Part shown: positions 52,019-64,000 of the stretch, piece by piece
How the letters are laid out: each line of letters starts with the position of its first letter
Position numbering within the stretch: the first letter of the stretch is position 1
DNA from: Yamagishiella unicocca
Taxonomy: Eukaryota; Chlorophyta; Chlorophyceae; Chlamydomonadales; Volvocaceae
Reading direction: 5' to 3'
DNA: 64,000 bases
Assembly (NCBI GenBank): GCA_003116995.1
Contig: BDSL01000020.1
Span: forward strand, 124,001-188,000
Program-made: the position numbers and the translations under genes
The notes under the pieces: generated by a model
The model's input: only the letters and a program-made list of their open reading frames with translations
What the model was told of the DNA's origin: nothing
Database searches by the model: none

Positions 52019-52074
52019 AGCCAGGACTGTACTATTGCCTGTTCGTCTTTATCCAATGACGATCCTCAAACACA

Positions 52075-55000
52075 CTACTTCTTTGGGTATGGTGACATGC
52101 CAGCGAACAAGTCCATTACGCCTGCGCCATCAGCAGCAGCGGCGCCAGCCTTGAGCTGCTTGGCAGCTTTCGGAGCCTGAATGCCCGAGCCCTGCACGCA
52201 GGGAAGCGTTTACTCAGGAAAACGAATACGTAACCGTTACAGCAACGAATACGGCCCTAGGACGGGTATCCCCATCAGGCGCGCGGGTCGTGGGCACCGG
52301 GTTCGAAGCGGTTCCCTATTCATGCCATGATAGAGTCACAGACATAATTTTCGCAGGGATTGTATATGCATAAAGCGGGTGTTGCTGCTGGAACCATGGG
52401 TTCCAAACTGCCCAGTCGCATGACCGTACCTTCCTGTGTGCACCGCCGCCACCTGCCACGGAGCTGACTTCGTTGCCACCGCCAGCATCGGCTGTCGTTG
52501 TCTGTACAGCAGGCATGCGTTTATGACCAAATAAAAGGGTGCTAACAGCTAATCCAGGGAAAGCGGTTACACTGCCGTACAGAGCTACATGCAATGAATG
52601 CCCAAACGACCATGGTGGAAGCAAATTGCTTTTCCCTATATAATGCGGCACTCTGCCTCTCGCAACCCGTGCGCAAAATGTCTACCGGTATATAGTGGTC
52701 AGGATGAAAAGTCCTTTTCGTCGTGCAATACAGATTGACTCATAGCACAATTGCCCTAACTGCCCCAACTGACCTGCATTGACATCCCCACCGACATCCC
52801 CTTGAAGAGGGAGAAGCGGCCGCCCTTTGTGGCTGCAGGCAGCTGTGAGGGCGCGGCGGCAACGGCCTCTGCGCCGGTCTGCACAAGGCATGGGTGCGGC
52901 CAGCCGGGATCATTCCGGGGGGAGGTTATTCAGTCCTTCAGGCGAGGGTCGCGACCGTAGTGGCAACAGCCTCGTCCACAATAGCGGTGAGCAGCCAACA
53001 GGGTATCGCCACGGATGGAGACGCAGGTAGTAATGCTTTTTACATTGGGCTCCAGACCAAAACGGGCAGGACCACAGGGCGCATCGCCGAACACCGAAGG
53101 AGGCGAAAGCGACCTAAGGCAGGTATTGTCAAGCGCTGCAGTCTTGCATGTCGCGTAGACCTGAATCACTTGTCTTTCTAGGTTACAGTCGCACCCATCT
53201 TGTTTAGCGTACCCTTTTTGCTGGCTAAAGAGACCATAGGCCCCAGGAACATGCTATCAGGACCCCGCCAAAGGCCAACGCCGCGTCCCAAGCCGCCGCG
53301 CCCCCAGGTCTGAACAATCCCCTAAGGCCCGGACTGCACCTTGAGCAGCTTGTTGGCATGCCCTGTCACCGTGACGTCCTGGCTCTGGCTTGGCTCGTCC
53401 ATTCCGCTCTCTGTCGTGAGGTCGGCAAATTCGTCGTGAGCACGACGCTTCGCGCCCGTGGTGCCTGCCGTGCGCGCCGCGGTTGCAGCCGTAGCTGTAG
53501 TCGCCTTTGTAGTGGTGGTGGACGTGAACCGTGGTGGCGGTACCGTAGCCCTGCTGGGCGCCTGCAGACCGTTCCGTCAGGAGGAGGAGAAAGCACAAGC
53601 GCAGGTTAGGCGCCTCCACAAGCCCACCCAATTAGAGCACCCCGCGACATCACGGCGGCGGTTAGCGAGCCCTGTCAAGACCTCCTGCACACGGTTAATA
53701 CCATTTTGGCACACGGATTACAAACTGCATATTAACAGCTCTGTAATGGGCATCCGTCGCCGACGCAAAACGAGTCGATTTCAAGAAGCCATCATGTATG
53801 TACCAGTATGGTGCAGCGGGGACACCCACGATACCTTGGCGGCCGGTGGTGGCGGCGGGGGCATGGCGTCCTTGGCCACCTGCTGCGCCCTGGCTCTGCT
53901 GCTGAGCGCACCAGCAGCGGTTTGCGATGGTGCCGTCGCGTGGTTCGCAACTGAAGCCACCTTGCCGTTAGCGTTCTGACCGGCGTCCTCGGAGTTGCGG
54001 GTGAAGCCTCGGCCGCGGATGGGTGCCTTTGCGCCGACGGCAGGGGCTGCTGCAGCTGCGGTCATGGCCGCGCCGCGTGAGGGCGCTGCAGGGACTGCTG
54101 ATGTTGTCTTAGCGCCTGCCGCCTTAACGGGTCGCTTGGCAGCGTCGCTGGTGGCAGCCGAGGGACCGGCATCCTTCCCACCAGCGACGATGGGCCTGTT
54201 CGCTCCGGCGACCATGGTGGTGGCTTTAGTGGCCTGCTTGGACTTCAGATCGGCCTCTGATGCATGTTTTGTATGAGCTGCAGCTGTAGCGGACGTGCTG
54301 GTGTAGCCCTTGGTGCCACGGGGGATACCGCTAGCGGCCTTGGGAATGCCGCTTGCTGCCTTGTCGCCAACGGTGTTAGTGGTTGCCTTGAGGGCAGTCT
54401 TCTTACCTGCTTCTGGATGATGCTGCGGGTAAGATCAGGAGCGGAAATAGGGGAAAGGTAAGTTTCAAAAGGTCCAGGAGTTGGGGCCATGTCAGGGCCA
54501 CCATGCGTGGGCTTGCAATCGCCACCACACAGCGCCAATCTGGGCTTACAACCTACGCGTCCAGTGTCCAGTGGCACGAAAGCGGGCATACAATATTATA
54601 GCGGGCGCATGAATTGTGTAATTACTCCTTTCCGCACATCTTGTTCCCCAACGTAAGTCACCCCTCGCGGCCCCATAGGACGCCCGGGAGCACCTTTACG
54701 GCTTGCCGGGCTGGCGGCACAAGCGGCGCCCGCTGCGATTGTTGCGGCCGCTGCGACTGTGGCGGCTGCTGCGACTGTGGCGGCCGCTGCGACTGTGGCG
54801 GCTGCTGCGTTTGTGGCGGTTGCGACAGCGGCTGCGACAACGGTTGCGACAACGGCAGGGCGCCAACCTGCTCATCGTACTCGTCCTCCAGGTTTTCCTG
54901 AAGCTGTGAAAGGGGATGCTGCGATAAGGGCTCCGGGTGCTGCTGCTGTGAGGCTGGCGCCTCTGCTCCAGCGTCGCCGCCGGGCAGGACGTCAATCTCG

Positions 55001-58000
55001 GCGTTCTCGTGGTTCCTGTATTGCATACACCGACGAACGCGCTCATTGCAGGACAGCGCCCGTGCTGCAGGCACAATGGGTTTGGCGCGAGGAATTCGAA
55101 GACAGGACAAACAGGCAACAACGAAGAAGTGCCGTTTTCTGAGCCTCAGCTGTGTTGCATAGTTACCGCTAAGGAAAGTAGCATATGACCAGGACGGAAT
55201 GCCCCCCCCACACACACTGACAACGCAGCCGCTGGCCGCTGGGGATTCTGCGCACCGGCCATGGTGATGGTTAGGATGTTCGCTGGCTGGGATCTCGTCA
55301 TCAACGGTTTCACCATTGGCGTCGTTACCGTCGTTGCCGCCGGCTGCGTTGTCGTGACCGTCGTTCTCATCCCCAATGACCACCTGATCGGCACCCACGT
55401 CACCGTCTTCTTCCATAGCAGTGGCGGCAGGCTCGTCTGCTGCAGCCCGCGACTGTTCCTGCAAGGCATCCACCTGCCCCTCCAGTTGCGGCTGAACTTC
55501 GTGTGTCATTTGCTCTTGCATCTGCACCTCCATCTCAAGCACCTCCGCTTCCCGGGCCGCCTTCTGCTCCTGCGCTCGGGAGCGCTCGATCTGCCTGTCG
55601 CGCTCCGCCTCCTCCAGCTCGCGGTGCGCCTGCTCCAGCGCCCGCTGTTGCTCCCGTGCAAGCTCCCGTTCCCGTTCTGCAGTCAGCCTTTCGTTTTCGA
55701 ACAGCTGCTTCTGTTGTTGCAGCTCCGCCGCCGTTGCCGCCTTCTCCGTCTCCCGTTGGAGCTGCTCAAGCCGTTGCTGCGCCTCCCAATCGCGATGGCG
55801 CTGCTCATGTGCGGCTCGTTCCTGGTCGAGTTGTTCCCGCAGGCGCTGCAGCTCGCGGTCCTTCTCAACCTTTTCCGACTCGGCCACCTCCCGGATGGAA
55901 GTCAGCTGCCGCTCCAGCTGAATGGTGCACTCACGGGCGGCTGCAAGTGCCTGGTCGCCTGCTGTTGCGCTGGTCTCAAGTTCCTGCAAAAGATGTGCGG
56001 ACAATGTATTTTGTTATGCGGCTGTACGGTAAGGCGCGCGACGGCAGCTGGTAGTTGTGGCATGTCGTGGCTGGGTAGCGGAGGACGCGACGCTTGAGAT
56101 AGACATGGCATGCGGAAGCGCAATACGGCCAGGACATAGAGGGGGTCGCTGGTCAGGCAACGAGGACAGGTACAGTAACGTAGTTGGGATGTGTGTTTGC
56201 AACAAGGATCGTGACGGTGGGCTTGGTGTTACATTGGACGCGGCGTGTGCCCCTCGCGAAAGCCCTACCCACCTGCACGCGCGACACCAGTTTCTGCATT
56301 GCCTCCTCCAGCTCGCTCCTGCGGCTGTCCGCCTTCACCTCTGCATCACGCACAGTCGCCTCAGCCTCAGCCGCCAGTTCTGCGCGTAGCGTCTCTGTCA
56401 GCTGCTGAATGCGCTCCTCCGCATCAGCCCGCTCAGCTGCCGTCACAGCCTCCATCTCCCTGCGGGTCAGGCAATACGCGACCCGGATGATGCAAAAGAT
56501 AGGGGCGACGATGAAAGCGGCATAGAGAGGATTTGCGGGAGAAGGGATATTGATGAGGTAAAAAATTGTTTGAAACCGCGGGCAAGGAGGTGGCTGACTG
56601 AGCGACAGTTTAGGACTACCGGCCAGATGGTTCATCAGACCTGTGCGGCTATGTATCGTTATGCGTTTGGATCTGGATTGGAGAATCAGAGAAGCTGGCA
56701 CCATAGCTCGGACGGGCGCATGGGTCAATCACCCTCATGTTGCAGAATGTGTGTCCCAAATTGTGTGTCCCAGTCAGCCCCTGCGCGCTACCCACTTATC
56801 CCACTCGTCCCGCTCTTTCTGATGCTCGAGTTCCAGCTGCGACCGCAGCGCTGCCGCGGCCTCCTCGCCCATCACGCGCGCCGCTTCTAGAGCGCGCTCC
56901 TGCTCGGCCTGATTGCAAATGGCAGCAGACAGATGGAGGAAGAACAAGCAGCGCTATGAATGGGTTGCAGCGGATGCAGCCACGGCAATCACCTCAACCG
57001 CGCATTGAGGTGCAACAGGTATTATGTTACGTCGGTCGGAGCCCACTCTTCTACTCGGGCTACCTGGCTTGTCCCCGCAGCTGCGCACCTTGCTCGCTCG
57101 TGCCTGCTCCCGGGCCTTGCGGTTGGCAGCCGTCACCTGCTCCTTGAGTTCCGCCAGCTCCTCCGAAGTGGACTTGCGCAGGGCCTAATATGAACAGAAA
57201 AATATTATTAACCAGGCGCAGATGGGTTAGTAGTTCCGGTGCACAGGAGACATACAGGAGAAGGGTTGGTGCAGCTGAGGCCGTTGCAACCGATGGCGTT
57301 GGCGTGGTTGGTGCGGCCGTCGACAACACTGTCACCAAGGGCGTTGGCAACTTGGCATGGACGCCTTGCGATTCCTATGGCTTGACAAATATGTGTACTG
57401 CCATGGGCAACGTAACAAACCAATGACTTGGGTGCAAGCAGCGGCACTCACGGCCCACCTGCAACTCCGCAAGCATTGCCGCCTCGCGCTCGGCGGCGCC
57501 CTGCACCGCGAGCGACTCCGCGGCCTCCAGCGCCGCCTGGGTCTTCTTAAGCTCCTCCGCAAGCTGCAGGCACACGGCCAGGAACAGGGGGGCAGTTCCG
57601 GTCAGCTCTAAACGTGCTGAAAGAGCTAAAGTTAATGAAACAGCCTTTACAGAAAACAAGTCGCCCCTCCTATCAGGCCCCCTACTGGCCGTATGCTAAG
57701 GTACGGCTGTTGCTCAGGCCGGCAGGCCATACCAACTGTTATGAAAACCCCTTGGCACCGAATTGCTGGAGCATGTGCCAAGTATCAGATAGCCGCCAGC
57801 TGCCCCGCAATTCAGTTACTACATAATTAACTGACTAACCAACTGCACTCCTCCGCCCACGTACTTACACGCTTGGCCTCTATCTCGGCTTCAGCGCGCA
57901 CGCGACGCCGCATCTCGTCATTTTCACGCGACGTGCGCTCCTTGAATCGCTCAATCCTCGCTTCGCCCGCGCGCTCCGCGTCCCGCAGCCTCTGCTCGCT

Positions 58001-61000
58001 GGCAGCTATGGTCGCGGCAGCGCGCGCGGTTTCGGCAGCGGCAGTGGCTTGGACGGCGGCCAGGGCGGTGCTCAGCTCCTCCTGGGTGCAATTACAGCAG
58101 CGTAGGCAAGGGTCGAGGCCTGCCCTACGGGGATAGATGATAGTTGCTGCCGGGGATTGGATGATCTAACTTGGTACTTAGCTGCATATCCCGAATGGCA
58201 ACCTGTGTGCACCCCAGGACGCGTCGCTGACCTCTCTCGCTGTAGCCTTGTCGCGCTCTGCCGTCAGCTCCGCCACAAGCCGGGCGGTCTCATCTGCACG
58301 TGCGGACACCTCGTCGCGCAGCAGGGCCTGTAAAGCACAGTGAGGGCGACGAAGACAATGTTGATCTCGTGAACCGGAAAGTGGGCCATAATGATTTTAA
58401 CCCAGTTTATCGAGCTTTGTCACCTATCACAACACACAGCTTTTGCAAACACGCCTCTGTTTTTGTCCTGCCGATGCAAGTCCCAACTCACCTCCTGGGC
58501 CGTGAGCTCATCAGCCCGCTTGAACGCCTCTGCGGCCTCTGCCTCCACGCGCTGCATGTCTGCCTCGCGGGTGGCCAGTTCGCTCTGTGCAGCCTCCAGA
58601 CGGCATCCCAGTTGCTCCGCCTGGCGGGATGGGAGCGCAAGTTCATGTGCGCATGGAGGCAAGGATTCACGCTAACGTGACGCCGGACAGCGTTGCCGTA
58701 CATGACGCGATTGGATGGATGGATGATAACCTGGAATGGCCACTGAAGGTAGGTAGCAGCGACAACAGCTTTAAGGGACATCGAAAGGCTGATCTAACAT
58801 GAATATGAAAGTTTACGCCATTTGCAGTGGAAAGACGGGCATTTTTGTGCTTCTAGGGACCGCTAGCTGCCGGCTTGGCGGGGCACCGCACCTCGGCGGC
58901 GGCATTCTTGTGCTCGGAGGTCCGTTCAGCTAGCACTGCCTGCAGACTCGCGATTTCCTCACGTGCCTTGGAATCTTCCGCTCCCAGTGCCTGCGACAGG
59001 CAGACATGTGACGGCATGAGGTAGCAGGGTGAAGAAAGCTGGGAACGCGCACGATGGATGCGCGTGAAAGGCTGGAGGCGCACCCGTACCTGCAGCTGAT
59101 CCTCGAATTTTTGTATCCTCTCGCGAGAGAGCTTCTGATCGTCCAATGCCGTACACAACTGCCGATCCAGTTGCGCGATGCGCTGCTGTGCCTCTTGATA
59201 GCGTTCCGTCAGCTGCTCGGCGGCCTTGGAAGAGCGTGTCCTGCGGATGTGGGAGGAATTACACGTCAAGCTACGTCCATAGTATAATTTGAGTAATTTA
59301 TTCGCGGGCCCGGGGTCCACACGCCTTTGCGCCTCGCTACACGCACGAGCCCGTAATCGGGACCCCTCGTACACGCCTTCCAATCCCCACCTCTCCGCCT
59401 CAAGCTCCAACCGTAGCTGCTCCGCCTGGCTGCGGGAGGCCGCCAGGTCGGCCAAGGCGGCGGACAGTGAGAGCTGAAGCGATGACGCTTGCTTCTCAGC
59501 GGCCTTTTCCCGCGCTGCCTGCACAGCAATCACGTCAACGTGGCCGAGGCGTGTTCGCTCAGGGTGAGGGCAGTGCCAGCGAGAGGATGCCGGACCTTAA
59601 AGATGAAGTCTTGGCCCCAACCGCCGATCTCGGCAAGGTGTCGGAGGGCATATAATCACGGCAGCCATGCTGGCTGCCACAACATACCCACGACATTGCC
59701 ATACATACCGAAATATACCATATCCCCACTAGTCACCAGTCATACCGCGTCAAGTGCCTGTCGCTCTAGGGCTGCATCCTTGCGCGCTGCGTCCTCTGTC
59801 GCTTGGCGCAGCTCAGATTGCAGCGCGAAGACGAGGCCGTGGACTGTACGACATTGTGGAGTGGCAGCAATGCGAATGGGTAAACGCCACAATTAGGAAA
59901 ATGCCATGGAAGTTTGTAATGACGCGTGACGACGCACATACTTGCAGCGGCTCTCTGTATTGATAGGACTCAAGACTTGAGAAAACATGGACAAAGGCAA
60001 GTTTGGCTTAAAGTCCTGCCCTGCCTCAAGTGACCCCCTTTAGTGCAGGACGCACTATAACTAAGGAAAAGGAAAGATATGTGTGATCCAGAACGCTACC
60101 TGTACAGGCCATCCCAGCCCGGGACGCCTCACCCAAAATGTCGCTTTAACGCAGCGGATGATACACATTTTCGAGCTGCACGCGTTACCGACCCTCTTCA
60201 CGTAACGTGTTTGTAGCGCCTGTTTGCTGCGTTTAGCCCACCCATCTACCCACCGCGACGCAGCTCCGCTGCCAGCTGGTCTCTGGTCGCTGCGACCGCT
60301 CGAATGGCCGCCTGCACGTCGCCCACGTCGCGTTCTTGTCCCAGCATCTTGACGTCCAGGTCTCGGCGGTATTGATCCGCTGCGTCAGCAAAACAGCAAG
60401 GCAAGAGGAAGGGCAGAAGTAAGCAATATGTTGTGCGTTTGCGAGGACATAAGAAACGTCAGTGCGCCTCACTTCTGGTGGGCTGGCAAACACCCTTGAC
60501 ACGGGCTGACATGCCACAGCCGTTGACAGCTCCTCGAATACGTATGCATATAAAAGTGCAAACAGATCATGGACACCGTGCGTGGGCGGCAATATTCATT
60601 GTTACTGGCTAAACGAATGCATGCACAACCTGCGCCAGGTCGGCAGCTCGTGCAGGGGAGGCCACGGGCACCCTTGCCCTGCAGTTTGCGGCGCCATGCC
60701 GCCCTCGCATTTCAAGGAGTCGACTGTGTACACTGTACAGCGCCCATCGGTGCTCTATGGTAATTACCTCGGGCTACACCTAGCTGGGCATCGTCTATTG
60801 AAGCCCGTAAGTCCTCCTGGAGCGCCGATACCACCTTCATCTTCTCCCACACGTACGACACCTGGGCCGTGTCTGCACGGCGTGGTTCCGTTGGATAAGC
60901 TTAGTCAAAAACGTTGTGGTCGATGGGGTGGCTGACATAAGGTCCTCGAGGCTGATGCCATGCATTGCACGACCAAAGCGTGTCCAACGGCGTGGGGCGA

Positions 61001-62019
61001 GCACGTCGTGCCTGTAGACCAAAGCGTACGTACGCACGCACCTGCTTTGGCCTTCGCACACAGCTCTACATTGTACTGCCGTTCACGAGCCAACTCCTGC
61101 TCCGCGCGTGACAGTGTAGCTTGTACCTCCACCAGCTTCTCGCGCTGCGTATAACGATGGCGGAAGAACGGTGTAACCGATGTAACAAGGCAACAGAGAG
61201 GCAAACGAACTTTCGGCGGCCAAGTGGCTATCGAGAGGGGCGGGATAGCGACGTTGTGCTAATACAACAGTGTCCTGGAAGATATTCCAGATTTTAGTCT
61301 ATGATGTCCGCCGACCCAGATCGGAAAACATCCAAACCCATGTAGGTCTCTCCGAGCTGCTGAAAACAGCCCTACGTGCAGTTGGCACGTTATCCGATCT
61401 GGGTCGGCGCAAAGAGTATTAAAAATGCGCAAGCAGGTGCACAGGATGAATAAATTGCGAAAAGGACTAAAGCCAGTGGAACAGGAAGCAACGAACTACT
61501 GGAACCCGCGAACGAAGGTAAGAGGAGAGCCGAGAAAGTGCACGCGTCCGCTTTCCTGTCCGTATAAGCCAATAATATTACTCACATATGTGATGGCGTC
61601 GTGCCGGGTGCTCTCCTGTTCCTCCATCATACGGTCTGCAAGGCCAGGATGGGAAGGGCTTTGAACAAAATGCATAGCCCCAGCGCTCGGAACAAGCTTG
61701 GGCCCATCCATACACGTAGAAAATCACACGATGCATGTAATTGACGGCTCCATGGATATAGTCCTGGCCATGCACGTCCGTCTCGGCAGTTGCGGCACTT
61801 ACCAGCGTGCCGCTTGAGGTGGTCCAGCACCGCGCCCGCATTCCCAGACGACATGATGCCTACGCCTCCTGATGCCGAGCCAGGAGGTCCAGGCGTAAGA
61901 AGCTTCTGTCGAAGGCTCGCACCGATGCCTATGGGAGCCGGCTCGCTCAGTGTCGCAGCTGGCGGACGAAGTGAGCTTCCCTGCCCTCCCGGCTTGAGTA
62001 AAGAAAGCTGGGAGTTCAT
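52075..62019 (-). CDS. Large coiled-coil protein with Ala/Thr-rich tail, family uncertain
   Basis: 23 exons, all in phase: 62019-61803, 61635-61586, 61144-61042, 60872-60780, 60379-60254, 59843-59746, 59518-59391, 59240-59090, 58990-58892, 58620-58492, 58327-58232, 58081-57869, 57563-57459, 57184-57089, 56908-56796, 56459-56273, 55983-55256, 55015-54694, 54422-53835, 53561-53340, 52878-52774, 52501-52430, 52191-52075; 1,385 residues. Disordered N-terminus (MNSQLSLLKPGGQGSSLRPP); continuous Glu/Gln/Arg/Ala coiled coil about 75-870; acidic stretch to 910; PPQSQ repeats about 970-1000; Ala/Thr/Lys-rich basic region 1019-1290 with KRRAHDEF, a likely nuclear signal; C-terminal GRFSLFKGMSVGM and MDLFAGMSPYPKK. 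No motor, kinase or membrane segment. The layout fits structural proteins such as synaptonemal-complex transverse filaments, nuclear-pore or centrosomal coiled coils. I cannot choose among them. Confidence 0.83.
53046..53110 (+). repeat. Dispersed repeat family R5, diverged copy
   Basis: Shares CTCCAGACCA and GGGCGCATCGCC with 13757-13800, in an intron of the coiled-coil gene. Confidence 0.45.
61309..61407. other. 99-nt near-perfect hairpin in intron
   Basis: Arms GCCGACCCAGATCGGA (61309-61324) and TCCGATCTGGGTCGGC (61392-61407) pair over 16 bases without mismatch. Further in, CCAA/TTGG and ATGTAGG/CCTACGT also pair, with small internal loops, leaving a terminal loop of about 25 bases. It lies in the coiled-coil gene intron 61145-61585. 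It could be a small-RNA precursor-like foldback or a tiny inverted-repeat transposon remnant; no target duplication was seen. Confidence 0.75.
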
Positions 62020-62829
62020 GTCGAAGCAATTAATCTTGTGGTGGTCAAAGGTTTCCTGTGTCGAACTGAAGTGTTTGAGAAAGTGAGGTTGAGGCCATGC
62101 GCTGATGCGTGAAATAGCCCGACCAAGGATCCAGACGCTCACACGTCCAACAGCACCTGCACGAAATAAAAATTTATGGTCACGGTTCTGGGTCGACTCG
62201 CAAAGAAAATGAGGTAATAAACTATGATCTGTTAACCCTCGCGCGCTCGTCCCAGTACGGCGCATTGCATGCCATGCGCAGCGCAGGCATCTTTCCAAAA
62301 GTCGGCAGGACCGTGCATGATGCATCTGTAGTATTTAAAATCCTTTGTCTATGGTTAGCAGTTTCTCTTTGAGGCTTCAGCCCATCATTTGTCCCTGCTG
62401 CGATTCCACGCTGCGCTTCTCCAGGAAGTGATGCACGCGTCTAGTGCCATATTGGCTTTAAGTCGACGTCTTTCTGAAAGATCTGTTGACGCCGCGGCGG
62501 CGCTGTGGCGAAATTTCCGTCAGCGACATGATTTGCCTGCGGCGCTGGTGGGTGCACCCATGCGGCCGGAATTGACCATGTTGTTAAGGCGCAAGGCTTT
62601 ATATCCTGCTATAAGTGGTGGGGCGGCAAGGCAAGGAAGGAGTCTGAAACTTGGGCAGCACAACATACCGAATGAGGGGCCAACATCATGGGGTAATAAT
62701 AACCATCGCGCGTGACTATGCAGCCCACTTGCATCCGGCCTCGTTCAAGTCCTCGATACGGGTTCCCCTTGGTTCGCCCTCGCACCACGCTCTCCCCCAA
62801 GACACCCTTTACTTGCCCTTGCCTCACAC
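62020..62829. promoter_or_regulatory. Divergent region between coiled-coil gene and right-edge gene
   Basis: Should hold both promoters. An open stretch at about 62431-62640 (MHASSAILALSRRLSERSVD, then LWRNFRQRHDLP) could be an upstream exon of the plus-strand gene, but I could not join it in frame to 62830. Confidence 0.4.
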
Positions 62830-63816
62830 ATGCGCATTGAAAACATCCCTGCACACGAATCCGATCTGCCATCCTCCCTCCTGCTCCCTCAGCCGGAGGT
62901 ATCAGCTGAGGCTGCCGCCGCTGCAGCCCGCCGTACCCTCCCACTTGTGCAGCTGCCGGTGTCCCTGGAGCGTGAGCTTGTGACAGTACTGGAGGGTGCG
63001 TATGGTGCTTCTGTTGATTCCGGGCTCATAAGGGCGAATCTGCTGCGCTGGCATTACCGGTAGCTGTATTGTTTGCGCTGCCAACCGCCCTTGCCACCCC
63101 TGCTTCCCAATCCCGTGCTGTATAACAGAACACGGCGTAAGCCCTCGAGAAGCGCGGCACCTGGGGTTGGAGTTGACGGAGCGCTTGAAGGTGCGGGAGA
63201 TGAGGGGTTGCTAATGGAGAGAAGCAATGCCGTCCCGAGCGGCGGGGCTGCGGAGTTAGCAGCGCGCCCTAAAACGTTGGGTGGGAATGCATCTGAACGC
63301 GACGCTACTCTGGGCGCTGACCTAGTCCTCTGGGGGTTCTTTAGTAGGCGCAGGAGGGAATTTGCCTTGCCGAACCGTGTCCAGGACTGTCCAGCAGTGT
63401 CCATCGTGCAAGGTTGTGGTCCATCCGCCGACAGCGATGCGGCCACCGTCTCCGACTTGCTCCATGTTTACGCACTATCATATTTCTTGCTTGCTCCATG
63501 TCCACGCACTATCTCTTGCTCCATGTTCACGCGCCATCATATTCCCCCCCTGCCAACCCGCACGGCCAGGCCCTCAGCCACACGCCCCAGCGCGGCGGCC
63601 TTGGCTCCCGTTCCAAGTCGCAGCAAGGTCGCGACCCACATGGCGCGGAAGGAGCACAGCTTTTGGGCGGCGACGTCCGCAGCAGCCGCCTCCGTGGGGC
63701 TGAGTTGGCGGCAGCGCGCGCCGCGCTAGAGGCAGGCGAAATGATGTACATGGATGATCGGGCAGTGAATGCGGCGCTGGGGCTGCCGCCGCCGCTACGC
63801 GAAGAGGAGCGGCGAG
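62830..63816 (+). CDS. Unidentified gene running off the right edge, tentative exons
   Basis: I do not recognise the family. Candidate exons: 62830-62995 (MRIENIPAHESDL at the start, LPVSLERELVTVLE at the end), 63129-63190 (EHGVSPREARHLGLELTERLK across the junction) and 63570-63816 (ALSHTPQRGG at the start, LEAGEMMYMDDRAVNAALGL near the end). The first junction is phase 1 and the second phase 0, and all keep one frame. An optional 18-nt exon at 63395-63412 (QCPSCK) also fits. The donor GTATGA at 63817 implies the gene continues, though 63817-64000 shows nothing recognisable. The text is helical and charged, with no catalytic motif. The initiating ATG is uncertain. Confidence 0.35.
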
Positions 63817-64000
63817 GTATGAGAGGGTAGCAGGATGAAGGGAGGGGGTTTGACGTGGGATAGGCTGTCACAATGGATGAGGTAACAATTTGCGCGTGTA
63901 TTCTGGGGAGTATGAAGGAGAAGGTTGGGGCATAAGGTAGGAACACGCGTGCACTTGAATGTGAGATGTCGGGACAGGGGAATCGTCAAACTCTAGGTTA

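Larger units (their letters stand above)
51282..52074. other. Convergent 3' regions of NOP10 and the coiled-coil gene
   Basis: No gene recognised. Contains opposing TGTAA signals: 51723-51727 on the plus strand for NOP10, and 51702-51706 and 52014-52018 (as TTACA) for the minus-strand gene. Confidence 0.55.

Noticed and set aside
52682..53631. Separate small genes in the tail region of the coiled-coil gene
   Set aside because: Each piece has phase-0 splice sites that join it in frame to its neighbours, so a single gene explains them better.

Overview
This window is nuclear DNA of a volvocine-type green alga (Chlamydomonas / Volvox relatives). The signs are GC-rich coding sequence, many short introns with GTGCGY or GTGAGY donors and CAG acceptors, poly-C/poly-G and minisatellite-filled introns, plant-type proteins with plastid targeting, and candidate TGTAA polyadenylation signals. 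All exon models were read by hand from splice sites, reading phase and remembered family conservation; no search was run. There is no bacterial, viral or CRISPR content.

Layout. (1) 559-12548, plus: the 3' part of a RING-IBR-RING (RBR) E3 ubiquitin ligase whose C-terminal tail is about 2,100 residues of low-complexity Q/A/G/P/E-rich sequence. The first half of RING1 is not visible. (2) 12549-19257: repeat-rich DNA in which I recognise no gene. (3) 19258-22149, minus: an EMSY-like Tudor/Agenet chromatin protein, 5' end unresolved. (4) 23673-26216, plus: plastid diaminopimelate epimerase (lysine synthesis), complete in 6 exons. (5) 28116-30537, minus: long-form plastid ribosome hibernation factor (PSRP1/HPF), 6 exons. 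(6) 32877-41970, minus: membrane CHASE-domain class III nucleotide cyclase, 13 exons, with a damaged active-site signature and a 17-residue repeat tail. (7) 42823-48127, minus: 26S proteasome ATPase RPT2, 10 exons. (8) 48711-50552, minus: a probable NNF1/PMF1 kinetochore subunit, 6 exons. (9) 50883-51281, plus: NOP10, 2 exons. (10) 52075-62019, minus: a 1,385-residue coiled-coil protein in 23 exons, not firmly identified. (11) From about 62830, plus: an unidentified gene running off the right edge.

Neighbouring genes have unrelated housekeeping jobs (protein turnover, lysine synthesis, ribosome hibernation, snoRNP, kinetochore), as expected in a eukaryotic genome. NNF1/NOP10 and coiled-coil/right-edge gene are divergent pairs. 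dapF/HPF and NOP10/coiled-coil are convergent pairs.

The most unusual items are the cyclase that keeps its fold and first metal Asp but lacks the canonical second metal Asp and transition-state Asn and Arg; a 99-nt near-perfect hairpin in an intron; several short repeat families shared between introns and intergenic DNA up to 30 kb apart; and the large coiled-coil protein with paired LFxGMS motifs at its C-terminus.
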